Shown here: positions 7,284-14,109 of the stretch, in pieces | Layout of the letters: the number at the start of each line of letters is the position of its first letter | Position numbering within the stretch: position 1 is the first letter of the stretch | Assembly: GCA_031553915.1 (NCBI GenBank) | Contig: JAVBKT010000020.1 | Span: forward strand, 1 to 18,201 | Reading direction: 5' to 3' | From: HGM13862 sp031553915 | GTDB taxonomy: Bacteria; Bacillota; Dehalobacteriia; UBA4068 | DNA: 18,201 nt | Notes under the pieces: model-generated | The model's input: only the letters and a program-made list of their open reading frames with translations | Database searches by the model: none | What the model was told of the DNA's origin: nothing | Program-made: the position numbers and the translations under genes

Positions 7284-10200
7284 TTAGTCAAGCTCCGTCT
7301 CGATCTCAGTATCCAAAATCAATTCATCAATAAAATCTTCTTCTTCCGCGCCGATAGTGGTGATCTGAAGATTACTCAAATCAAGATCAAGATCATCGTC
7401 GCCGTCACTATCAATATCAGATTCTATAGCATCTTTATCAGTGTCATTTTCTTCTTGCGGCATCATCGGTTTAATATCCCCCAAATCTATGCCCAACCCC
7501 TTGTCAGTCTCGATATCTTCATCATCTTCTTTGATATCGATAATCTCATCACGCTCATTGAGCACAGAAACGTCAAGGCAGAGGCTCTGCAATTCTTTGA
7601 CCAGAACCTTAAAGGATTCCGGAACGCCGGCATCAGGAACATTTTCACCCTTAACAATAGCTTCATAGGTTTTGACGCGGCCGACAATATCATCGGATTT
7701 AACAGTGATGATTTCCTGCAGGGTATAGGCAGCGCCATAGGCTTCCAATGCCCAAACCTCCATCTCACCAAAGCGCTGGCCGCCGAACTGGGCTTTGCCG
7801 CCCAAAGGCTGCTGCGTAACCAAAGAATACGGGCCGGTAGAACGGGCATGAATCTTGTCGTCTACCAGATGATGCAGCTTCAGCATATACACATAACCAA
7901 CCGTGATCTTATTATCAAACGCCTCACCGGTGCGCCCGTCAAAAAGAACAGTTTTACCATCAGCGGGCAAGCCGGCCTCTTTTAAGGTGCTGATAATATC
8001 ATCCTCAGTAGCGCCGTCAAAAACAGGGGTCGCCATATGCTGGCCCAAGGTTTTCGCCGCCCAGCCAAGATGGCATTCCAACACCTGGCCGATATTCATA
8101 CGCGAGGGAACGCCCAGCGGATTAAGCACAATTTCAACCGGAGTGCCGTCAGGCAAGAACGGCATATCTTCCTGCGGCAAAACGCGGGAGACAACACCCT
8201 TGTTACCATGTCGGCCGGCCATTTTATCGCCGACGCTGATTTTACGCTTTTGCGCGACATAGATACGCACCAGCTTGTTAACGCCGGGGCTCAGCTCGTC
8301 CCCGTTCTCACGGTAGAAAACTTTTACATCAACAACCTTACCGTTTTCGCCATGGGGGACTCTGAGCGAGGTATCACGAACCTCCCGGGCCTTTTCGCCG
8401 AAAATGGCGCGCAATAGGCGTTCTTCAGCAGTCAGCTCGGTCTCACCTTTTGGGGTAACTTTGCCCACCAGAATATCGCCCGGCTGAACTTCGGCGCCAA
8501 TACGGATAATGCCGCCCTCGTCCAGGTCGCGCAGGATATCATCGCCGACGTTCGGAATATCGCGGGTGATCTCCTCCGGGCCCAGCTTGGTATCGCGGGC
8601 ATCGCATTCGTACTCTTCAATATGCACAGAGGTAAAATAGTCGTCTTTAACTAATTTCTCAGAAAGAAGGATAGCATCCTCATAGTTGTATCCTTCCCAG
8701 GTCATAAAAGCGATTAAGACATTTCTGCCCAAAGCCAATTCGCCCAAATCAGTGGACGGGCCATCAGCAATGGGATCGCCTTTTTTAATTTTCTGTCCTT
8801 TATAGACAATCGGTTTTTCATTTATACAAGTGCCCTGATTGGAACGCTGAAATTTCAACAGTTTATGCTGTTCCAAAGTCCCGTCAGCAGCCTTCAAAAC
8901 AATCTCATCACCGGTCACGCGCTCAACCACGCTATCATGCTCGGCAATTTCGCCGACAAAGCTGTCAATTGCCGCTTTATACTCCATACCCGTGCCGATA
9001 AAAGGCGCTTCTGTCACCAGCAGCGGAACGGCCTGCCTTTGCATGTTCGCGCCCATCAAGGCGCGGTTGGCGTCATCATGCTCCAAAAAGGGAATCAAAG
9101 CAGTAGCGACAGATACCAGCTGCTTGGGGCTGACATCCATATATTCGGCTTGGCTGGCCGGCAGCACCTGAATCAATTCGCCGTTACGCACATTCAAACG
9201 GCTGTTGATAAAACGGTTATTATCATCCAGCGGCTCATTAGCCTGAGCCACAACATAATCATCTTCCTCGTCAGCAGAAAGATAATCAATCTGCTCCAGA
9301 ACACGCTTGTTTTCTACCCGGCGGTACGGCGTTTCAATAAAGCCGAATTCATTAATCCGCGCAAAGGTGGATAAAGAGCCGATCAGGCCGATGTTCGGAC
9401 CTTCCGGGGTTTCAATCGGGCACATTCTGCCGTAATGGCTGTGATGAACGTCGCGAACCTCAAAGCCGGCGCGCTCACGCGAAAGACCGCCCGGGCCCAA
9501 GGCAGAAAGGCGGCGTTTATGCGTAAGCTCAGCCAGAGGATTGGTCTGGTCCATGAACTGAGAAAGCTGCGAGCTGCCAAAAAACTCTTTGATCGCTGCT
9601 ACCACCGGACGAATATTGACCAAAACCTGAGGGGTAATGGACTCCACGTCCTGAATGGTCATTCTTTCTTTGACCACACGCTCCATACGCGAAAGGCCGA
9701 TACGGAACTGATTTTGCAACAGCTCGCCTACGCAACGCAAGCGGCGGTTGCCCAAATGGTCAATATCATCCGCGCCAAACTCGCCGTCAATCAGGCGGAG
9801 GAACATTTTTACCGTCCCCAAAATATCCGGCTTGGTCAGATAGCGGATATAGGTGTTATATGGCGGCTTATCTTCTTTTTCAATATAGGCCTGGGCTTCG
9901 TCATCCCACACCAAGCCCTCGTCATTGATCTGCTTTAAGACGCCATGGCCAAGCTTTTTGTTAATCTTATAGCGGCCGACATTGCCCAAATCATAACGCT
10001 TGGCATCAAAGAAAAAACCATGCAAAAGCGAGCGGGCAGACTCAACAGTCGGCGGTTCGCCCGGACGCAGTCTTTTATATATTTCCACCAAAGCTTCTTC
10101 GGTGTTTTCGGTACTGTCTTTGGCCAGGGTCATGTTCACTGCCGGATGATTGTCCAACAAATCGAGAATATCCTGATCCGAGGAATAGCCCAGGGCACGG

Positions 10201-10781
10201 ATTAAAACAGTGGCCGGAATCTTACGCATTCTATCTACGCGCACATAAAGATTACCAGCGGCATCCGTTTCCAGCTCCAGCCAAGCGCCACGGTTAGGAA
10301 TAATGGTAGCGCCGTAGAGGGTTTCTCCGCCGGGCTCAGTGTTGGCGTGAAAATAAACGCCGGGAGAGCGAACCAGCTGAGAAACAATGACGCGTTTGGC
10401 CCCGTTGATGATAAAAGTACCCTTTTTGGTCATCAGGGGGAAATCGCCCATGAAAACTTCCTGCTCTTTAACTTCGCCGGATTCTTTATTGATCAGGCGA
10501 ACTTTGACCCGCAGAGGAGCGGCATAGGTTGCATCTCTTTCCCGGCATTCCTCAACTTCGTATTTGGGCTCGCCAAAAGAATAATCGGCAAACTCCAAAA
10601 CAAGGTTTCCTGTAAAATCTGTAATCGGTGAAACATCCTGAAAAATTTCCTTCAGCCCTACTTCGACGAAATGCCGGTAAGATTCTTTTTGCACTTCAAT
10701 CAGGTTAGGCATTTCCAATACTTCTGCAATGCACGCATAAGAGCGGCGTTGCCTCAACTCCGAACTTTCCGGATATCTCAT
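7284..10781 (-). CDS. rpoB: DNA-directed RNA polymerase subunit beta
   Basis: Beta forms the other half of the RNA polymerase active cleft. The ATG at 10781 gives 1165 residues beginning MRYPESSEL. It has an AGGGAG site 11 nt upstream, while an in-frame GTG at 10793 overlaps that site and is less likely. The rifampicin-binding cluster FFGSSQLSQFMDQ to THKRRLSALG is wild type, with the E. coli equivalents Q513, D516, H526, R529, S531 and L533 all retained, so a drug-sensitive enzyme is expected. Downstream GDKMAGRHGNKGVV and the C-terminal clamp stretch PLGGKAQFGGQRFGEMEVWA are present. A strongly acidic extension of 89 residues (37 Asp/Glu) follows the conserved end. rplL is not upstream; the gene has its own promoter. 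Confidence 0.97.
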   Translation of the reverse strand: MRYPESSELRQRRSYACIAEVLEMPNLIEVQKESYRHFVEVGLKEIFQDVSPITDFTGNLVLEFADYSFGEPKYEVEECRERDATYAAPLRVKVRLINKESGEVKEQEVFMGDFPLMTKKGTFIINGAKRVIVSQLVRSPGVYFHANTEPGGETLYGATIIPNRGAWLELETDAAGNLYVRVDRMRKIPATVLIRALGYSSDQDILDLLDNHPAVNMTLAKDSTENTEEALVEIYKRLRPGEPPTVESARSLLHGFFFDAKRYDLGNVGRYKINKKLGHGVLKQINDEGLVWDDEAQAYIEKEDKPPYNTYIRYLTKPDILGTVKMFLRLIDGEFGADDIDHLGNRRLRCVGELLQNQFRIGLSRMERVVKERMTIQDVESITPQVLVNIRPVVAAIKEFFGSSQLSQFMDQTNPLAELTHKRRLSALGPGGLSRERAGFEVRDVHHSHYGRMCPIETPEGPNIGLIGSLSTFARINEFGFIETPYRRVENKRVLEQIDYLSADEEDDYVVAQANEPLDDNNRFINSRLNVRNGELIQVLPASQAEYMDVSPKQLVSVATALIPFLEHDDANRALMGANMQRQAVPLLVTEAPFIGTGMEYKAAIDSFVGEIAEHDSVVERVTGDEIVLKAADGTLEQHKLLKFQRSNQGTCINEKPIVYKGQKIKKGDPIADGPSTDLGELALGRNVLIAFMTWEGYNYEDAILLSEKLVKDDYFTSVHIEEYECDARDTKLGPEEITRDIPNVGDDILRDLDEGGIIRIGAEVQPGDILVGKVTPKGETELTAEERLLRAIFGEKAREVRDTSLRVPHGENGKVVDVKVFYRENGDELSPGVNKLVRIYVAQKRKISVGDKMAGRHGNKGVVSRVLPQEDMPFLPDGTPVEIVLNPLGVPSRMNIGQVLECHLGWAAKTLGQHMATPVFDGATEDDIISTLKEAGLPADGKTVLFDGRTGEAFDNKITVGYVYMLKLHHLVDDKIHARSTGPYSLVTQQPLGGKAQFGGQRFGEMEVWALEAYGAAYTLQEIITVKSDDIVGRVKTYEAIVKGENVPDAGVPESFKVLVKELQSLCLDVSVLNERDEIIDIKEDDEDIETDKGLGIDLGDIKPMMPQEENDTDKDAIESDIDSDGDDDLDLDLSNLQITTIGAEEEDFIDELILDTEIETELD

Positions 10782-10899
10782 TAAATTTATCACTCCCTAA
10801 ATTATTAAATCCTTGAGATAAAAAAGGTAAAAACTAATTGTCTGTTTAAATAAAAAAATGTCGAAACCAACAAGATGTTTTTAATTCTTTTATTTATAA

Positions 10900-10920
10900 G
10901 GAAAAGCACGATACTTTCCC
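10900..10920 (-). other. Hairpin near the 5' end of the rpoB leader
   Basis: GGGAAAG and CTTTTCC pair as a 7-bp stem (one G-U) with a 7-nt loop, starting about 12 nt after the predicted rpoB start site. There is no strong U-run directly after it. It may be a weak attenuator or a stabilising element; both are inferred. Confidence 0.3.
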
Positions 10921-10938
10921 ATAATAACAGCAAGTTAC

Positions 10939-10967
10939 ATCATACCACAATGAATATTACGCGTCAA
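10939..10967 (-). promoter_or_regulatory. Sigma-A-type promoter for rpoBC
   Basis: On the minus strand TTGACG (10962-10967) and TATGAT (10939-10944) are spaced by 17 bp; each box matches consensus at five of six bases. The start site is expected near 10932, about 150 nt upstream of the rpoB start codon. This gives rpoBC its own promoter in the absence of rplJL. Confidence 0.75.
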
Positions 10968-11030
10968 GAAAAATTTTCAACATTTTACCAGGTTTTTCGT
11001 GATTTTATGGTGTTTGTCATGAGAAAACAC

Positions 11031-11059
11031 TTGACAGCGTTTAGCCCATATAATATAAT
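11031..11059 (+). promoter_or_regulatory. Consensus sigma-A promoter for the ylxM-ffh operon
   Basis: TTGACA (11031-11036) and TATAAT (11054-11059) are both perfect consensus with the ideal 17-bp spacer. Transcription should start near 11066. A second TATAAT overlaps at 11049-11054, but its 12-bp spacing is too short. The start site lies downstream of an in-frame ATG at 11062, so that ATG cannot be the ylxM start from this promoter. Confidence 0.85.
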
Positions 11060-11100
11060 TCATGCGTGTCAAGAAAAAAGACTTGATGCCGGAGAAAAAG

Positions 11101-11457
11101 ATGCCAGCGATAAAAGTAGAAAAAAATAAGGACAATAAGCAAAATATGCTGGGCAAAACCGTAGAGCTGGCCATGCTTTTGGATGCCTATGGTATGCTGC
11201 TGACTGAGCGGCAACGGCAATATTTATCCCTTTTTTATGAAGAGGATTTTTCTCTTGCGGAAATCGGTGAGCGTTTTGCCATTTCCCGGCAGGCAGTGCA
11301 TGACACCATTCGTCACGGCGAAACACAGCTGCAAGAGTATGAAGCAGCCCTGCATCTGGTAGCCAAAGATCAGGAGCGGCAGGAAATTATCCAAGAGCTG
11401 AAAACTCTTAGCGGCCATAGCGACCGCCTTAATGAGCTGCTGGATCGCCTGATCTAA
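11101..11457 (+). CDS. ylxM: YlxM-family helix-turn-helix protein, SRP-associated
   Basis: YlxM proteins are small helix-turn-helix proteins encoded beside ffh in Firmicutes; in Streptococcus the homologue modulates SRP assembly. The 118-residue product has the family signature LTERQRQYLSLFYEEDFSLAEIGERF followed by SRQAVHDTI, resembling a sigma-factor region 4 helix-turn-helix, in residues about 40-85. The rest is charged and helical. I chose the ATG at 11101 because GGAG lies 6 nt upstream. In-frame ATGs at 11062 and 11086 lack a ribosome binding site, and 11062 precedes the expected transcript start. An additional lysine-rich N-terminus of about 15 residues precedes the conserved part. The gene is first in the operon and is followed by ffh after 95 bp. 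Confidence 0.88.
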   Translation: MPAIKVEKNKDNKQNMLGKTVELAMLLDAYGMLLTERQRQYLSLFYEEDFSLAEIGERFAISRQAVHDTIRHGETQLQEYEAALHLVAKDQERQEIIQELKTLSGHSDRLNELLDRLI

Positions 11458-11552
11458 TCTTTGATACACTTTTCACTACTCTCTTTATACAACTTTAACC
11501 CAAAATTGTTACTGATAGCGCTTATTCGCGCCAATAATCAAGGAGAAAATCA

Positions 11553-12947
11553 ATGTCGTCATTAAGCGACCGCCTGCAAGATATATTTAATAAGCTCAAA
11601 GGCAAAGGCAAGCTTTCCGAGGCTGATGTCAATGCGGCGATGCGGGAAATCCGCGTGGCTTTGCTGGAGGCTGATGTCAACTATAAGATTGCCAAAGACT
11701 TTATTTCCCGCGTCAAGGATCGTGCTGTGGGCGAAGAAGTGATGAAAAGCCTTACCCCCGGGCAGCAGGTAGTCAAAATTGTCAATGAGGAATTGACTGA
11801 GCTGATGGGCGGCGCATCTGATAAAAACAATGCCACCAAGCTGGCTGTAAGCTCCAAGCCGCCCACAGTCATTTTGATGGCCGGGTTGCAGGGCTCCGGC
11901 AAAACTACTTCTGCCGGCAAAATTGCCCTTTATCTCAAAAACCAGGGCAAACGGCCGCTGCTGGCAGCCGGTGATATTTACCGCCCGGCCGCAATTAAGC
12001 AGCTGGAAGTTTTGGGCGAGAAAATCGGCGTGCCGGTCTTTTCCCTTGGCGATAAGGTTGACCCTGTTAAAATTGCTACCGACGCGGTAGACCATGCCCG
12101 CAAGCATGGCAATGATTATCTGATTGTTGATACTGCCGGACGTTTGGCAATTGATGAAGAAATGATGAATGAGATCAGCAATATCCGCGCCGCAGTAGAG
12201 CCGACGGAAATATTACTGGTAATTGACGCCATGCAGGGGCAGGACGCGGTTAATGTGGCCGCTGCCTTTAATGAACGCCTGCATGTCACCGGCATCGTCT
12301 TAACCAAGCTGGACGGCGACTCCCGCGGCGGCGCGGCGCTTTCGGTTAAAGCTGTTACCGGCCAGCCGATCAAGTTTGTCGGCGCCGGCGAGGATATCAA
12401 AGCGCTGGAGCCCTTTTATCCTGAGCGCATGGCCTCGCGCATTTTGGGCATGGGCGACGTGCTCACCCTGATTGAAAAGGCGCAGGAAAACCTGGATCAG
12501 GAAAAAATGATCGCCATGGAAGAAAAACTGCGCAAAAGCCGCTTTACCCTGGAGGATTTTCTTGTCCAGATCGGCGAAATGCGCAAAATGGGCGATATGA
12601 AAGAAATGCTTTCGATGGTCCCCGGGCTGGGCAAACAAATTAAGAATATGGAAATTGATGAAAGCCAGTTTAGCGTTGTTGAATCAATCATCTATAGCAT
12701 GACGCCTGCTGAGCGCAACAATCCTGCCATCATCAGCAGCTCGCGCAAAAAACGCATTGCTGCCGGCTGCGGCCGTCAGGTGCAGGATGTCAACCGTCTG
12801 CTCAAACAATTTGAACAAATGCAGCAGATGATGAAACGGATGAACAATACACAGGCAGGACATGGCAGCAAAAAGAAGAAAAAAGGCCGCAAAGGTGGTA
12901 TGGGCCTGCCTGGCGGTATGGGCGGCATGGGCTTCCCCGGCTTTTAG
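11553..12947 (+). CDS. ffh: Signal recognition particle protein Ffh (SRP54)
   Basis: Ffh binds the 4.5S/6S RNA and signal peptides and, with FtsY, targets nascent membrane proteins to SecYEG using GTP. The 464-residue protein has the N domain (1-95), then the G domain with GLQGSGKTT (111-119), DTAGR (193-197) and TKLDGD (251-256). The methionine-rich M domain runs from about 325 and includes the RNA-binding helix-turn-helix SRKKRIAAGCGRQVQDVN near 391-410. The usual GSG there reads GCG, a small change. The tail is a basic KKKKKG stretch followed by GMGG-type repeats. The ATG at 11553 has AAGGAG 7 nt upstream. It follows ylxM and precedes rpsP by 112 bp. Confidence 0.97.
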   Translation: MSSLSDRLQDIFNKLKGKGKLSEADVNAAMREIRVALLEADVNYKIAKDFISRVKDRAVGEEVMKSLTPGQQVVKIVNEELTELMGGASDKNNATKLAVSSKPPTVILMAGLQGSGKTTSAGKIALYLKNQGKRPLLAAGDIYRPAAIKQLEVLGEKIGVPVFSLGDKVDPVKIATDAVDHARKHGNDYLIVDTAGRLAIDEEMMNEISNIRAAVEPTEILLVIDAMQGQDAVNVAAAFNERLHVTGIVLTKLDGDSRGGAALSVKAVTGQPIKFVGAGEDIKALEPFYPERMASRILGMGDVLTLIEKAQENLDQEKMIAMEEKLRKSRFTLEDFLVQIGEMRKMGDMKEMLSMVPGLGKQIKNMEIDESQFSVVESIIYSMTPAERNNPAIISSSRKKRIAAGCGRQVQDVNRLLKQFEQMQQMMKRMNNTQAGHGSKKKKKGRKGGMGLPGGMGGMGFPGF

Positions 12948-13059
12948 CCCCTCATTAATTCGCATCTAAGACCCCTCTCCTTGCCACATTTTGTTTCCGG
13001 GAGAATGGTTTGATGATTATAAATTATCTATGTTGGATAAATTTTAGGAGGATTTCCCA

Positions 13060-13299
13060 ATGGCAACAAAAATTAGACTTAAAAGAATCGGCGCAAAGAA
13101 GAGACCTTTTTATCGCGTGGTAGTGACAGATAGCCGCAACCCCAGAGACGGGCGTTTTATCGAAGAAATCGGCTACTATGATCCTTGCCAACAACCGGCT
13201 GTGATCAAGATTGACGAAGAAAAAATCAAACAATGGGTTGGCAGCGGCGCTGCTGTTTCTGATACTGTCAAATCCTTAATCAAAAAAGCCGCTAAATAA
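13060..13299 (+). CDS. rpsP: 30S ribosomal protein S16
   Basis: S16 is an early-binding protein of the 30S body. The 79-residue product begins MATKIRLKRIGAKKRPFYRV and continues with VTDSRNPRDGRFIEEIGYYDP, which is diagnostic for the family; the length is normal. A TAGGAGG site lies about 8 nt upstream of the ATG. It follows ffh by 112 bp and is followed by khpA after 49 bp, the standard Firmicutes order. No convincing promoter was found in the ffh-rpsP gap, so it is probably read from the ylxM promoter. Confidence 0.97.
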   Translation: MATKIRLKRIGAKKRPFYRVVVTDSRNPRDGRFIEEIGYYDPCQQPAVIKIDEEKIKQWVGSGAAVSDTVKSLIKKAAK

Positions 13300-13323
13300 T
13301 TGGCGTTTCACTGCCATTCGTTT

Positions 13324-13360
13324 AAGTTCTCGAGAAGAGGTAATTATTATGAAAGAACTT
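13324..13360 (+). other. Inverted repeat spanning the khpA start
   Basis: AAGTTCT (13324-13330) and AGAACTT (13354-13360) are a perfect 7-bp inverted repeat enclosing 23 nt that contain the AGAGG ribosome binding site and the ATG of khpA. If formed in the mRNA, it would partly hide the start. The long loop makes this weak, and a 10-bp palindrome TTCTCGAGAA at 13327-13336 competes with it. Confidence 0.25.
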
Positions 13361-13576
13361 GCAGAACACATGGCCCGGGCCTTGGTTAATAATCCTGACG
13401 CTGCCATCGTCTCTGAAACAGAGACTGAAGAAGGCTGGGAATTAAAACTACAAGTTGCGCCTGAGGACATGGGCAAAATCATCGGCAAGCAGGGCCGCAT
13501 TGCCAAAGCTCTTCGCACTGTGCTGAAAGCTGCCGCTGCCAAAGATGGTAAAAAAGTTAATCTGGATATAGAATAA
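13349..13576 (+). CDS. khpA: KH-domain RNA-binding protein KhpA (YlqC family)
   Basis: KhpA is a single KH-domain protein that pairs with KhpB (Jag/EloR) in Firmicutes, binding RNA and affecting cell elongation in pneumococcus. The 75-residue product is essentially one KH fold, with the GxxG loop in MGKIIGKQGRIAKALR (G46-K47-Q48-G49) and the C-terminal VNLDIE strand. The size and the location between rpsP and rimM are standard. The ATG at 13349 has an AGAGG site about 8 nt upstream. The next gene, rimM, begins one base after its stop, so the two are probably translationally coupled. Confidence 0.93.
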   Translation: MKELAEHMARALVNNPDAAIVSETETEEGWELKLQVAPEDMGKIIGKQGRIAKALRTVLKAAAAKDGKKVNLDIE

Positions 13577-13577
13577 T

Positions 13578-14096
13578 TTGACTGCGCCTTTTGACCCACA
13601 AGATGCCGTATTGGTCGGTATTATCATTGCGCCCCACGGTATAGCCGGGGCTTGTTCCGCGGAATGTCTTTCCGACAATCCGCGGCGTTTTATCGCGGGC
13701 GCACAGTTTTTTGATAGCCTCGGCAATATTCATCACTTACAACAGGCTTCCCGCCACAAAGGCCGCCTGCTCTTATACTTTGACGGGGTTACTACCCGTG
13801 ATGAAGCGGAGAAGCTGCGCGGGAGAGAGCTTTATATCAAAGAGGCGGACAGCGCCACCTTGCCTGAGGGCGAATATTATGACTATCAGCTAATTGGCCT
13901 GACTGTCTATGACCAGGGCGAAGATATCGGCCGGCTGGCGGATATTCTCCACTATAGCGCTAATGATATTTTTGTGGTACGAAATGCGGAGAATAAAGAT
14001 ACTCTCATCCCTGCTTTGAAAGCGCTGATAACAAAAATTGATCTTGCGGCAGCAAGCATGTATGTTGAACTGCCGCCAGGCTTACGCGAAAACTGA
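13578..14096 (+). CDS. rimM: Ribosome maturation factor RimM
   Basis: RimM binds S19 and helps mature the 30S head. The 172-residue protein has the N-terminal RimM domain with VGIIIAPHGIAG (near 13-24, family form VGxxxxPHGLxG), then the linker LPEGEYYDYQLIGL and a PRC-barrel domain ending in YVELPPGLREN. The start is a TTG at 13578, one base after the khpA stop. There is no good ribosome binding site, so translation probably depends on coupling with khpA. No alternative start fits, since the conserved core begins by residue 10. trmD follows after 13 bp, the usual pairing. Confidence 0.93.
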   Translation: MTAPFDPQDAVLVGIIIAPHGIAGACSAECLSDNPRRFIAGAQFFDSLGNIHHLQQASRHKGRLLLYFDGVTTRDEAEKLRGRELYIKEADSATLPEGEYYDYQLIGLTVYDQGEDIGRLADILHYSANDIFVVRNAENKDTLIPALKALITKIDLAAASMYVELPPGLREN

Positions 14097-14109
14097 CAAG
14101 GACTAGCCG

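Larger units (their letters stand above)
10782..11100. other. Divergent intergenic region between rpoB and ylxM
   Basis: This AT-rich stretch has no gene. It holds back-to-back promoters: one for rpoB (10939-10967, minus) and one for ylxM (11031-11059, plus), with -35 boxes about 63 bp apart. The rpoB leader would be about 150 nt. It contains T-rich stretches and a 7-bp stem with one G-U pair (10900-10920) close to its 5' end. An imperfectly repeated GCGTCAAGAAAAA-like string occurs near 10961 and 11064. No riboswitch or ribosomal-protein leader was recognised. Confidence 0.7.

Noticed and set aside
7272..7985. A 237-codon plus-strand open frame opposite the 3' end of rpoB
   Set aside because: The minus-strand RpoB frame is conserved throughout; the opposite frame has no start signal or known domain.
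11461..11491. Possible promoter in the ylxM-ffh gap (TTGATA, then TTATAC/TATACA)
   Set aside because: The spacing is 18-19 bp and the -10 is poor; ffh is well explained by the upstream consensus promoter. It was left out of the feature list.
12948..13059. Possible promoter or terminator between ffh and rpsP
   Set aside because: A TATAAA-like box at 13018 has no -35 at acceptable spacing, and no stem followed by T's was seen.
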